Assembly (NCBI GenBank): GCA_026461645.1
Contig: JAPJMP010000144.1
Span: forward strand, 1-15,493
DNA: 15,493 nucleotides
Direction: 5' to 3'
Source: Burkholderiales bacterium
GTDB lineage: Bacteria; Pseudomonadota; Gammaproteobacteria; Burkholderiales; UBA11063
The notes below the pieces were generated by a model. The model saw only the letters and a program-made list of their open reading frames with translations. It did not search any database and had not been told where the DNA came from. Below, in pieces: positions 8,981 to 15,493 of this stretch (the first letter of the stretch is position 1; the number at the start of each line of letters is the position of its first letter). A program made the translations under genes and the position numbers.

Positions 8981-9015
8981 AATTACATAAATTTATATTT
9001 ATAGAAAGTATAGTT

Positions 9016-9663
9016 GTGTTAAGAAAGTTTATTAGTTATATTATACCCAATAAAGGAACTATCTTTTTTACTTTATTTGAGGAAGCTATTAAAAACGCCC
9101 ATGCTGCATCACAAAATTTTATAGAGATTTTAAATAGCAAAAATGAAGAAGAAATAAATCAATTAAGTTTATATGCTAAAAGTTTAAAACAACAAGCTAG
9201 TCAAATTAATAAAAATGTGTTGTCGGCATTAAATAATACTTTTATTACGCCAATTGACCGCGGAGATATTCAAGAGTTATCTGGTTTGCTTAATAAATTA
9301 ACCAAACGCATAGTTAAAATTAGTTCTAAGTTAAAAATATATACTGTTAGTACTGAATTTGATGATGACATTCTTAAAAATGCTGATACCTTATTATTAA
9401 TTACTAAAACTTTGGTTGATTGTATAGTTGCGCTCAAAGAAGAGAATGCGACTAAGATTGAAGAGGTGAGCGAAACTATTAATGAGTTGGAAGAAGATGG
9501 TAATGAAGATTTTAAGCATGCTATCAATGAAATGTATTCCGGTAAATTTGATACTTTAACTATTCTGAAATTAAAAGAAATATATAAGAGTATTGAAGCC
9601 GCAATTGAAACTGGAGTAGCAATTGCAGATTTAGCAATGCAAGTTTCGATTAAAAGAGTTTAA
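9016..9663 (+). CDS. DUF47/PhoU-like phosphate transport accessory protein
   Basis: This is a DUF47 (PhoU-like) protein of 215 residues. Such proteins are usually encoded beside Pit transporters and are thought to regulate phosphate uptake, probably as helical-bundle cytosolic proteins. The signature TFITPIDRGDIQEL (75-88) matches the family's T-x-P-x-D-R-x-D-I motif. The sequence is almost all amphipathic helix, ending in ILKLKEIYKSIEAAIETGVAIADLAMQV (183-210), where the family usually shows an E...D...E-D metal-type pattern; here several acidic positions seem to be replaced. The start codon is GTG with only GAAAG (9004-9008) as a weak binding site; the first residues, LRKFISYIIPN, resemble the usual family N terminus. 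It is followed after 3 nt by the transporter gene, so the two are cotranscribed. Confidence 0.88.
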   Translation: MLRKFISYIIPNKGTIFFTLFEEAIKNAHAASQNFIEILNSKNEEEINQLSLYAKSLKQQASQINKNVLSALNNTFITPIDRGDIQELSGLLNKLTKRIVKISSKLKIYTVSTEFDDDILKNADTLLLITKTLVDCIVALKEENATKIEEVSETINELEEDGNEDFKHAINEMYSGKFDTLTILKLKEIYKSIEAAIETGVAIADLAMQVSIKRV

Positions 9664-9666
9664 TTA

Positions 9667-10677
9667 ATGAATGTTTTTACTACTTTTCCACTCTATGCAA
9701 TTTTTTTGATTATAATAGCTTTACTTTTCGAATTTATTAATGGCTTTCATGATACAGCAAATGCTGTGGCAACTTCTATTTCCACTAAATCCTTAGAGCC
9801 TTTTCAAGCAATTTCAATTTCAGCCCTTTTTAATTTATTGGGGGCCTTAAGTGGTACTGCAGTAGCAGTTACTATTGCTAAAGGTTTTGCTAATTCAGAG
9901 TTAGCCACACCCCATGTAATTTTAGCCGCATTACTAGCTGCTATTACTTGGAATATAGCTACTTGGTATATTGGTCTGCCTTCTTCTTCTTCACACGCTT
10001 TAATTGGCGGTCTAGTTGGTGCTATTGGTTTTAGTAGTGGATTTCATAATATTTTTTATTGGAATTTAGGGAAAAAGGTGATTATTCCAATGATTATATC
10101 GCCAATGCTTGGTTTTACAGTTGCATTGATTATTTTTTTAATTTTTCATAGACTATTCAAAAATAATACTCAACCACGCAAAACTAATAATTTTATTCGC
10201 GAAATACAGGTACTTTCAACTGCATTTTTATCCTTTAGTCATGGTGCTAATGATGCACAAAAAACTATGGGGATTATAACTTTAATTTTATTTAATTTTG
10301 GTATGATTTTAACCACTGCAGTACCAACATGGGTAGTCATAATTTGTGCTATATTTTTAGCTCTCGGAACTTTTTCTGGTGGAATAAGAATTATTAAAAC
10401 GTTAAGCACCAGAGTAGCACAACTTAAACCTGTTAGTGGTTTTGCTGCAGAGATTAGTTCTGCTTTAATCTTATTTGCTGGTTCTCGCCTAGGCATGCCA
10501 TTAAGTACAACCCATGCCGTAACAGGGTCTATAATGGGCTCGGGAGTAACTGAAAATAAAAATATTAATTGGATAATTGTCAGATCCATGGTATTAGCCT
10601 GGATAATAACAGTACCAATGTGTATGCTTTTAGCTGGCTTATTTTTAAAAATAATTTTTCTTATAATTAAAATATAA
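9667..10677 (+). CDS. pit: Low-affinity inorganic phosphate transporter, Pit family
   Basis: This is a PF01384 (PiT/PHO-4) inner membrane protein of 336 residues that imports phosphate, typically as a metal-phosphate complex driven by the proton gradient. Both halves of the internally duplicated family motif are present: GFHDTANAVATSIST (26-40) and SHGANDAQKTMG (191-202). The paired loops LPSSSSHALIGG (104-115) and MPLSTTHAVTGSIMG (277-291) are also present. Hydrophobic spans cover most of the chain (about 9-24, 49-70, 85-103, 109-125, 139-161, 203-235, 260-272, 305-334). The length is that of the short bacterial Pit forms without the large central insert of E. coli PitA. Sulfate permeases of the same superfamily are possible, but the DUF47 gene 3 nt upstream favours phosphate. 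Confidence 0.93.
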   Translation: MNVFTTFPLYAIFLIIIALLFEFINGFHDTANAVATSISTKSLEPFQAISISALFNLLGALSGTAVAVTIAKGFANSELATPHVILAALLAAITWNIATWYIGLPSSSSHALIGGLVGAIGFSSGFHNIFYWNLGKKVIIPMIISPMLGFTVALIIFLIFHRLFKNNTQPRKTNNFIREIQVLSTAFLSFSHGANDAQKTMGIITLILFNFGMILTTAVPTWVVIICAIFLALGTFSGGIRIIKTLSTRVAQLKPVSGFAAEISSALILFAGSRLGMPLSTTHAVTGSIMGSGVTENKNINWIIVRSMVLAWIITVPMCMLLAGLFLKIIFLIIKI

Positions 10678-10678
10678 A

Positions 10679-10708
10679 TTGAATTATTGCGGTTTAATCC
10701 TATATAAT
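10679..10708 (+). promoter_or_regulatory. Sigma-70-type promoter of yccA
   Basis: TTGAAT (10679-10684, 4/6 match) and a perfect TATAAT (10703-10708) are separated by 18 nt. The promoter starts right after the pit stop codon and gives a leader of about 35 nt. It is the best-formed -35/-10 pair I found in the window. Confidence 0.6.
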
Positions 10709-10720
10709 ATACAAGAGAAA

Positions 10721-10736
10721 TAATCAAAATTGATTA
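10721..10736. repeat. Palindrome TAATCAA-AA-TTGATTA in the yccA leader
   Basis: Two exact 7-bp arms (10721-10727 and 10730-10736) flank a 2-nt centre, downstream of the yccA -10 and touching its Shine-Dalgarno sequence. It could be a repressor site. The 2-nt centre is too short for a stable RNA hairpin with all seven pairs. It is made almost wholly of A and T, so chance is possible. Confidence 0.4.
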
Positions 10737-10749
10737 AAGGGAGAAAAGA

Positions 10750-11442
10750 ATGAACTATCAATCACAAAATTATCAAATAGCTACGCCATCTAATGAAATT
10801 AGAATGCAGGTATTAAAAAACACCTATTTTCTGTTAGCTTTATCAATGATACCAACTGCTATTGGGGCCATATTTGGCATAAATATGTCATTTGATTTCT
10901 TACGTGCAAGTCCAATAATGGGAACAATATTATTATTGGGTGGTATGTATTTTATGATGTTTATGGTGCAAAAAAATAAAGATAGTTTTGCCGGAATAGT
11001 TTGGTTAATGGCTTTTACTTTTATTATGGGGTTATTATTAGGTCCATTATTACAGTATGCATTACGTGTTCCAAACGGTTCATCATTAATTTTATTAGCT
11101 GCATTATTGACATCGGCTGTTTTCTTTGTTATGAGCGCTGTTGCCTTTACGGTAAAAAAAGAAATGAGTTTTCTTACTAATTTCTTAACCATTGGGGCGA
11201 TAGTTCTTTTCATTGCAATTATTGCTAATATATTTTTGCGTATGCCTGGTTTTTATTTAATGATTTGTGGCGCTTTTGTTATTTTTTCTTCATTAATGAT
11301 TTTATGGCAATTAAATCAAATAGTAAGAGGTGGCGAAACTAATTATATCGCAGCAACTTTAACTTTATATGTTAGTATTTATAATTTATTTACCAGTTTA
11401 CTGCAAATAATTTTAGCTTTAACTGGCAATGATCGTAGATAG
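10750..11442 (+). CDS. yccA: Bax inhibitor-1 family membrane protein, YccA type (FtsH modulator)
   Basis: YccA is a seven-helix inner membrane protein of the BI-1/TMBIM family. In E. coli it is a substrate and inhibitor of the FtsH protease and protects jammed SecY from degradation. The 230-residue protein matches YccA closely: LKNTYFLLALSM (22-33), FTFIMGLLLGP, FTVKKEMSFL, ANIFLRMP and, near the C terminus, the signature GGETNYIAATLTLYVSIYNLF. About seven hydrophobic spans are visible, and the N terminus is polar. AAAGGGAGA (10736-10744), 5 nt before the ATG, is a strong ribosome binding site. The gene has its own promoter and is closed by a rho-independent terminator, so it looks monocistronic. 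The match to YccA is better than to the other E. coli BI-1 protein, YbhL. Confidence 0.93.
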   Translation: MNYQSQNYQIATPSNEIRMQVLKNTYFLLALSMIPTAIGAIFGINMSFDFLRASPIMGTILLLGGMYFMMFMVQKNKDSFAGIVWLMAFTFIMGLLLGPLLQYALRVPNGSSLILLAALLTSAVFFVMSAVAFTVKKEMSFLTNFLTIGAIVLFIAIIANIFLRMPGFYLMICGAFVIFSSLMILWQLNQIVRGGETNYIAATLTLYVSIYNLFTSLLQIILALTGNDRR

Positions 11443-11462
11443 CGATAATATTTTTTAATAAT

Positions 11463-11486
11463 GGCTACCTTTGCGGTAGCTTTTTT
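11463..11486 (+). terminator. Rho-independent terminator after yccA
   Basis: The stem GGCTACC/GGTAGCT (six Watson-Crick pairs, 11464-11469 with 11475-11480, plus one G-T pair) has the 5-nt loop TTTGC and runs straight into six T residues (11481-11486). It is the only G+C-rich hairpin with a T-tract that I noticed. It lies 20 nt past the yccA stop and ends 12 nt before the uvrB ATG. Confidence 0.88.
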
Positions 11487-11498
11487 AATTAGCAAATT

Positions 11499-13508
11499 AT
11501 GATAAATCCAACCATTAGTTTTCCTAATAGCCCTTTTAAATTAAAGGCTAATTTCACTCCAGCGGGAGATCAAGCAACAGCAATTACAAAAATAATTGAT
11601 GGCTTAGAAGATGGCTTAAAATTTCAAACTCTATTAGGAGTAACTGGGAGTGGCAAGACCTTTACAATGGCAAATGTTATTGCTACAACTGGAAGACCAG
11701 CTCTAATTATGGTACATAATAAAACTTTAGCTGCTCAGCTTTATGCTGAATTTCGTGATTTCTTTCCCGAAAATGCTGTTGAATACTTTGTTTCCTATTA
11801 TGATTATTATCAGCCTGAAGCCTATGTACCGCATAAAGATTTATATATTGAAAAAGATTCAAGTATTAATGATCATATTGAACAAATGCGCTTATCCGCA
11901 ACTAAATCATTATTACAACGAGCAGATGTAATAATTGTAGCAACAGTATCAGCTATCTATGGTATAGGTGAAGAAAAAGCCTATCAACAAATGATTTTAC
12001 ATTTAAAAGAACAAGAAAAGATTCTGCATAAAGAGATAATTACCCGTTTAATTGAAATGCAGTATGAACGTTCCGAAATTGAATTTAAACGTGGGGTATT
12101 TCGCTTAAGGGGGGATAGCATTGATGTATTTCCAGCAGAGCACTATGACCAAGCTATAAGAATAAATTTATTTGATGATGAAATTGAAAGTATCTTTTTA
12201 TTTGATCCTTTAACAGGGAAAATGCTACAAAGGTTATCAATGTTCACGGTTTATCCATCATCACATTATGTCACGCCCAAAGAGCGGGTAGATGCTGCCT
12301 GTAGTAAAATTAAATTAGAATTAGACCAGCGTATTAAGCAATTTGAAGCGCAAGGTAAAATGGTTGAGGCTTATCGAATCAAGCAAAGAACTGAGTTTGA
12401 TCTAGAAATGCTAAGCGAAATTGGTTTTTGTAAGGGAATTGAAAATTATTCTCGCCATTTGACCGGTAGATTGCCAGGAGATCCTCCCCCAACACTAATT
12501 GATTATTTACCCAATAATAGTATTTTATTTATTGATGAATCACATATAACTATTTCACAAATTGGTGCGATGTATAATGGCGATAAAGCACGTAAGCAAA
12601 ATTTAGTTGACTATGGGTTTCGGCTTCCTTCGGCGGTGGATAATCGGCCATTAAAATTTATTGAGTTTGAAGCCAAAATGGGGCAAACTGTTTTTGTCTC
12701 AGCCACTCCTGGTGGTTATGAATTACAAAACTCGAATAATTTAATTGAGCAACTGGTAAGACCTACTGGTATTGTTGACCCAATTATTGAAGTTAGAGAC
12801 GTAACTACTCAAGTTGATGATTTAATGCATGAAGTTAAAATTAGGCAACAGAAAAATGAGCGCGTATTAATTACCACTTTAACTAAAAAAATGTCTGAAA
12901 AACTTGCTGAATACTATAGTGAGAATAATATTAAAATTAGATATCTTCACTCTGAAATTGATACTGTCGAACGCGTGGCTATAATTAGAGATTTGCGCCT
13001 TGGGTTGTTTGATGCAATTGTTGGAGTAAATTTATTACGTGAAGGTCTTGATATGCCTGAGGTTAGTTTAGTATCAATTTTAGATGCAGATAAAGAAGGT
13101 TTCTTACGTTCTGAGCGCTCTTTAATTCAAACCATAGGTCGGGCGGCAAGAAATATTAATGGTAGAGTTATTTTTTATGCAGCGCGCATTACCAATTCAA
13201 TGCAAAGTGCGCTCAGTGAAACTGAGCGGCGTCGAAACAAGCAATTAGAATATAATTTAATTAACAATATAACACCGATAACAATTAATAAACCAATTAA
13301 TGACATAATTGATGGGATTTATAAAGATAACAAAAATGAAGATTTACACTTGAAGGTCCCTGAAAATTTATCAGATATACAAGTGGCTAAATTAATTAAA
13401 CAGTTAGAAAAAACAATGAAAACATATGTTAGTAATTTAGAGTTTGAACTGGCGGCTAAATGTCGAGATAAAATTAAACAATTAAAACAACTACTTTTTA
13501 CATCCTAA
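11499..13508 (+). CDS. uvrB: UvrABC system protein B (excinuclease subunit)
   Basis: UvrB is the damage-verifying, helicase-like ATPase of nucleotide excision repair. UvrA loads it onto lesions and it recruits UvrC for incision. The 669 residues (673 in E. coli) contain Walker A GVTGSGKT (47-54), the beta-hairpin [12 protein letters not shown] (100-111) that probes the duplex, DESH (346-349), [10 protein letters not shown] (399-408), [14 protein letters not shown] (509-522) and the arginine-finger motif QTIGRAARN (544-552). A C-terminal UVR domain (about 628-664) binds UvrC. All key residues are intact. The ATG at 11499 is the only usual start codon near the family start; it adds about eight residues before SPFKL compared with E. 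coli. No Shine-Dalgarno sequence is visible, because the upstream bases are the T-tract and spacer of the yccA terminator. Confidence 0.97.
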   Translation: MINPTISFPNSPFKLKANFTPAGDQATAITKIIDGLEDGLKFQTLLGVTGSGKTFTMANVIATTGRPALIMVHNKTLAAQLYAEFRDFFPENAVEYFVSYYDYYQPEAYVPHKDLYIEKDSSINDHIEQMRLSATKSLLQRADVIIVATVSAIYGIGEEKAYQQMILHLKEQEKILHKEIITRLIEMQYERSEIEFKRGVFRLRGDSIDVFPAEHYDQAIRINLFDDEIESIFLFDPLTGKMLQRLSMFTVYPSSHYVTPKERVDAACSKIKLELDQRIKQFEAQGKMVEAYRIKQRTEFDLEMLSEIGFCKGIENYSRHLTGRLPGDPPPTLIDYLPNNSILFIDESHITISQIGAMYNGDKARKQNLVDYGFRLPSAVDNRPLKFIEFEAKMGQTVFVSATPGGYELQNSNNLIEQLVRPTGIVDPIIEVRDVTTQVDDLMHEVKIRQQKNERVLITTLTKKMSEKLAEYYSENNIKIRYLHSEIDTVERVAIIRDLRLGLFDAIVGVNLLREGLDMPEVSLVSILDADKEGFLRSERSLIQTIGRAARNINGRVIFYAARITNSMQSALSETERRRNKQLEYNLINNITPITINKPINDIIDGIYKDNKNEDLHLKVPENLSDIQVAKLIKQLEKTMKTYVSNLEFELAAKCRDKIKQLKQLLFTS

Positions 13509-13522
13509 TAGTTAAATAGCAA

Positions 13523-13556
13523 ATAAAAATTAAATTATTTAGTTTACAATTTTTAT
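13523..13556. repeat. A/T-only inverted repeat downstream of uvrB
   Basis: ATAAAAATT (13523-13531) and AATTTTTAT (13548-13556) are exact reverse complements with a 16-nt loop, starting 15 nt after the uvrB stop. The hairpin would be weak because it contains no G-C pairs and no clean T-tract follows. It could help end transcription, or it may be chance in AT-rich DNA. Confidence 0.25.
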
Positions 13557-13583
13557 GGATTAAGTTTGCAATTGGAGACTGAA

Positions 13584-13640
13584 ATGTATAAACGGCTAAT
13601 CTTTTATTTTTTGTCATACTTTATTCTTTGCGTGGTATAA
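13584..13640 (+). CDS. Possible 18-residue hydrophobic micro-ORF
   Basis: In the 194-bp gap between the convergent uvrB and batD genes, an ATG at 13584 opens 18 codons ending in TAA (13638-13640). The peptide is MYKRLIFYFLSYFILCVV, two basic residues followed by an uninterrupted hydrophobic stretch long enough for one membrane helix. TGGAG (13573-13577) lies 6 nt before the ATG, one of the better binding sites in the window. A TACAAT at 13545-13550 could be a -10, without a clear -35. Size and composition recall tiny membrane peptides such as type I toxins of the Ibs class, but I see no antisense RNA promoter and no similarity that I could name. It may equally be the decayed start of an exported protein, or chance. 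Confidence 0.3.
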   Translation: MYKRLIFYFLSYFILCVV

Positions 13641-13702
13641 CAAATATTATTAATCGTTATCTGACTAATTAGTGAATTTGCTAACATGCTACATTGCAGT
13701 TT

Positions 13703-15382
13703 TTATTTGGGATATAAATCTGCAATATCAATCTGCGATTGACGCTGGTTAGGCAAAGTTATATCTAAAGCAGCAATAACCTTTACTAATTGTGTATAGT
13801 CATTAAATTTTTCATTGCGATACAAAGCTAAATTTATCTTATTTATTAACTGTTTTAAATCAGAATTATGCACAAACCTATTTATTTCAGAAATAGAATA
13901 TATTTTTTTATCCAAATAAACACTAGCCCAGAAAATTAATGCTGTATTTAGCTGGTGTATATCTTGCACCTTGCAAGCATTTTCAATCTGCTGCCGAGCT
14001 TCTTGTGTTGCTAATAATCTGTCCGTCAGTGGTTTATTAGTAATTTCATTTTGTTTAATTTTTGATTGCTTTTTTGTTACAATTGAACGACGTATTCGCA
14101 AAAGTATTAAAATTATACCTAACCAAACAAATATGCTCAAAGAAATTAAAAATATATTTAAGTACTTACTACTATTAAGTAATTGCATAAGCGTGTTTAC
14201 ATTGTTCGATAAATTATTATTTGAATTGTACTTATCTGCTACATTAGCATTGGGGATAAAGCTAGCCTGATTATCATTAACTTTGATGACATTAAATACA
14301 TGTTGAGGAATTTTAATGGTATTAACTTTACCACTATTAATATCATACCAATTTAGCGTAATTGGTGAAAATTTAACCGACCCTGCTTGATGTGCGATAT
14401 ATGCTATTTTAAATACTTTACTACCGATTAACTTACCACCAGATTCAATAGCACTAAAATCATCATTAGTTGTAATATTTTCTGGATAGCCATTTACATT
14501 ATTTGGTAGATTAAAGTTAAGATTCGCAATTAAATTGGCCGGAATACCTGATGCGGTTACGGTTAAACTTCGACTAAATGGTTCTCCAGTTTTAACATTA
14601 TTATTTGAGACACTCCAACTTTCGCTAACTGAAACCATTTGCGCTGGAAAAATAGACTCCGCTGCTAGATTTGCTGGAAAATCTTGTACTGTTAAATTAA
14701 GTTCATTTGAAGAAATATTAAATGGTTGATCTAATTCTCCATTAATGCTATTTTGCTGAACACCACCTAAACTAACTGCATGTAAATCAATATTTCCGGC
14801 CTCAGTTGGTGTTAGTAAAAACTGTTGCGCATAAATATAATATTTAGTTCCATTTATTTGCTGTGTCCTTTGTTTTAAACTTCCAATTTTCTTAATTGTA
14901 ATATGATTAAACTCTAATGACTGTAATTTTAATTTAGCAACTGCAGTTGCTAAATATAAATTAAGCGTATAAACAAATGGAATATTAGTATAATAAATAT
15001 TGCTCGGTGTTATTAACGCTTCTAACTTAATGTCTTTACGTTGATTAGCACCAGCTGTTGGTTCAAATTTAACAACATTGACACTTAATGGATTGGTAAA
15101 TTCTTTACCAAAACGAATTGGGGGAATTATCTGAATTCCGGTATTTTTGGCAATTAACCCTATATTTATATTATTACTGTCAGTATCGGCATTAGAAAAT
15201 GCAATAGAAAAATTTTGTGCTAAACTAGTTAAATCTGCTTTAGATTTATTTTGTACTTTAGTAATATGTAATTGAATTATTGAACCACTGTTCACATTGA
15301 AACTATCAATGCTGGCATTTACTTGCCCCCATGAATATGATATTAAAGCTAAAAATAAAATAATTAAAATTTTTTTGCGCAT
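13703..15382 (-). CDS. batD: BatD family membrane-anchored protein
   Basis: BatD proteins (PF13584) are encoded with the MoxR ATPase and VWA-domain BatA/BatB proteins of the 'Bacteroides aerotolerance' group; their biochemical role is not settled. The 559 residues show a signal peptide (MRKKILIILFLALISYSWG), then beta-rich repeats. IIPPIRFGKEFTNPLSVNV (85-103) matches the family's 'IPP-x(n)-G-x-T-x-PL-x-V' pattern. YTNIPFVYTLNLYLA (131-145), QFLLTPTEAGNIDLHAVSLGG (187-207) and NWYD (344-347, for the usual WWD) follow. One membrane span (about 407-429) follows an Asn-rich linker, then a basic cytoplasmic tail with a helical domain (about 450-545). The start is the first ATG after an in-frame upstream TAA; AGGA lies rather far upstream (13 nt). 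No batA or batB gene is visible downstream, since uvrB converges; any would lie beyond the right edge. Confidence 0.88.
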   Translation of the reverse strand: MRKKILIILFLALISYSWGQVNASIDSFNVNSGSIIQLHITKVQNKSKADLTSLAQNFSIAFSNADTDSNNINIGLIAKNTGIQIIPPIRFGKEFTNPLSVNVVKFEPTAGANQRKDIKLEALITPSNIYYTNIPFVYTLNLYLATAVAKLKLQSLEFNHITIKKIGSLKQRTQQINGTKYYIYAQQFLLTPTEAGNIDLHAVSLGGVQQNSINGELDQPFNISSNELNLTVQDFPANLAAESIFPAQMVSVSESWSVSNNNVKTGEPFSRSLTVTASGIPANLIANLNFNLPNNVNGYPENITTNDDFSAIESGGKLIGSKVFKIAYIAHQAGSVKFSPITLNWYDINSGKVNTIKIPQHVFNVIKVNDNQASFIPNANVADKYNSNNNLSNNVNTLMQLLNSSKYLNIFLISLSIFVWLGIILILLRIRRSIVTKKQSKIKQNEITNKPLTDRLLATQEARQQIENACKVQDIHQLNTALIFWASVYLDKKIYSISEINRFVHNSDLKQLINKINLALYRNEKFNDYTQLVKVIAALDITLPNQRQSQIDIADLYPK

Positions 15383-15455
15383 TATAATTTTTTAATCCTA
15401 TGTTAACGTGTCAACTTTATTTTACTAAGTTGAACAAATAAATTATTAAAAACAT

Positions 15456-15493
15456 TGTAATATCAATATTTGCAAGCAAATAAAAATATTACA
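15456..15493. repeat. 38-bp interrupted palindrome upstream of batD
   Basis: The left arm TGTAATATCAATATTTGCA (15456-15474) and the right arm (15475-15493) pair at 15 of 19 positions. The outer 8 bp (TGTAATAT/ATATTACA) and the inner 7 bp (TATTTGC/GCAAATA) are exact; three internal positions and the centre do not pair. It lies about 75 bp upstream of the batD start in a region without a gene and reaches the last base of the window, so it may extend further. It could be an operator, a nested pair of regulator sites, or a hairpin ending a transcript that enters from the right. Confidence 0.6.

Noticed and set aside
10239..10727. 162-codon open frame on the minus strand opposite pit
   Set aside because: It is antisense to a clear membrane transporter gene, has no recognisable domain, and its composition is what the complement of the pit frame would give.
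13971..14270. 99-codon plus-strand open frame within batD
   Set aside because: It lies wholly opposite a well-supported batD reading frame and shows no family features or ribosome binding site.
15409..15414. Perfect TTGACA on the minus strand upstream of batD, as a -35 box
   Set aside because: At 17-18 nt spacing there is only AAAATT/AAATTA, and the better TATAAT-like bases overlap the start codon, so no believable -10 goes with it.
13518..15487. A 13-nt direct repeat, AGCAAATAAAAAT, on both sides of batD (13518-13530 and 15475-15487)
   Set aside because: In 15 kb of AT-rich DNA one or more such A-rich 13-mer matches are expected by chance, and there is no other sign of an inserted element.
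1..15493. A defence island, phage, CRISPR or biosynthetic system
   Set aside because: Every sizeable gene except one is a familiar housekeeping or transport gene, and no clustered repeats, integrase, transposase or tRNA-linked junction was seen.

Overview
This is an AT-rich stretch of bacterial chromosome, by eye near 30% G+C. It is packed with single-copy housekeeping genes whose products resemble gammaproteobacterial proteins. RppH, HemE, GlyS, AcnA, WaaF, YccA and UvrB all align well with remembered Escherichia coli proteins over nearly their full length. A heptosyltransferase II gene implies a Gram-negative with a heptose-containing LPS core. The low G+C, A/T-rich codons and short intergenic gaps would fit a host-associated or reduced-genome gammaproteobacterium of the Legionellales, Francisellales or Thiotrichales kind. 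The lineage is an inference; nothing here fixes the genus.

Left part (1-5119): glyS, the glycyl-tRNA synthetase beta chain, runs leftward off the window and lacks only its extreme C terminus. Divergently from it runs a tight four-gene unit: rppH (mRNA 5'-end pyrophosphohydrolase), hemE (uroporphyrinogen decarboxylase), a secreted protein of unknown function, and a family 4-type uracil-DNA glycosylase with Fe-S cysteines.

Middle (5137-8952): acnA (aconitase, minus strand) converges on the glycosylase gene with a 17-bp gap. It diverges from waaF, and their promoters overlap back to back around an inverted repeat. Next (8972-10677) comes a two-gene phosphate uptake unit, a DUF47/PhoU-like protein followed by a Pit transporter. 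yccA (Bax inhibitor-1 family, FtsH modulator) follows with its own promoter and a clear rho-independent terminator, and then uvrB (nucleotide excision repair).

Right part (13509-15493): the convergent gap after uvrB holds a possible 18-codon hydrophobic micro-ORF with a good ribosome binding site. batD (Bat aerotolerance-type membrane protein, minus strand) follows. Its upstream region ends in a 38-bp interrupted palindrome that reaches the window edge.

I saw no mobile element, CRISPR array, tRNA, rRNA or phage gene, and no convincing new multi-gene system. The points worth a second look are small: the unknown exported protein in the heme/repair operon, the variant glycosylase motif, the micro-ORF, three palindromic regulatory candidates, the detached glyS, and the terminator placed immediately before uvrB.
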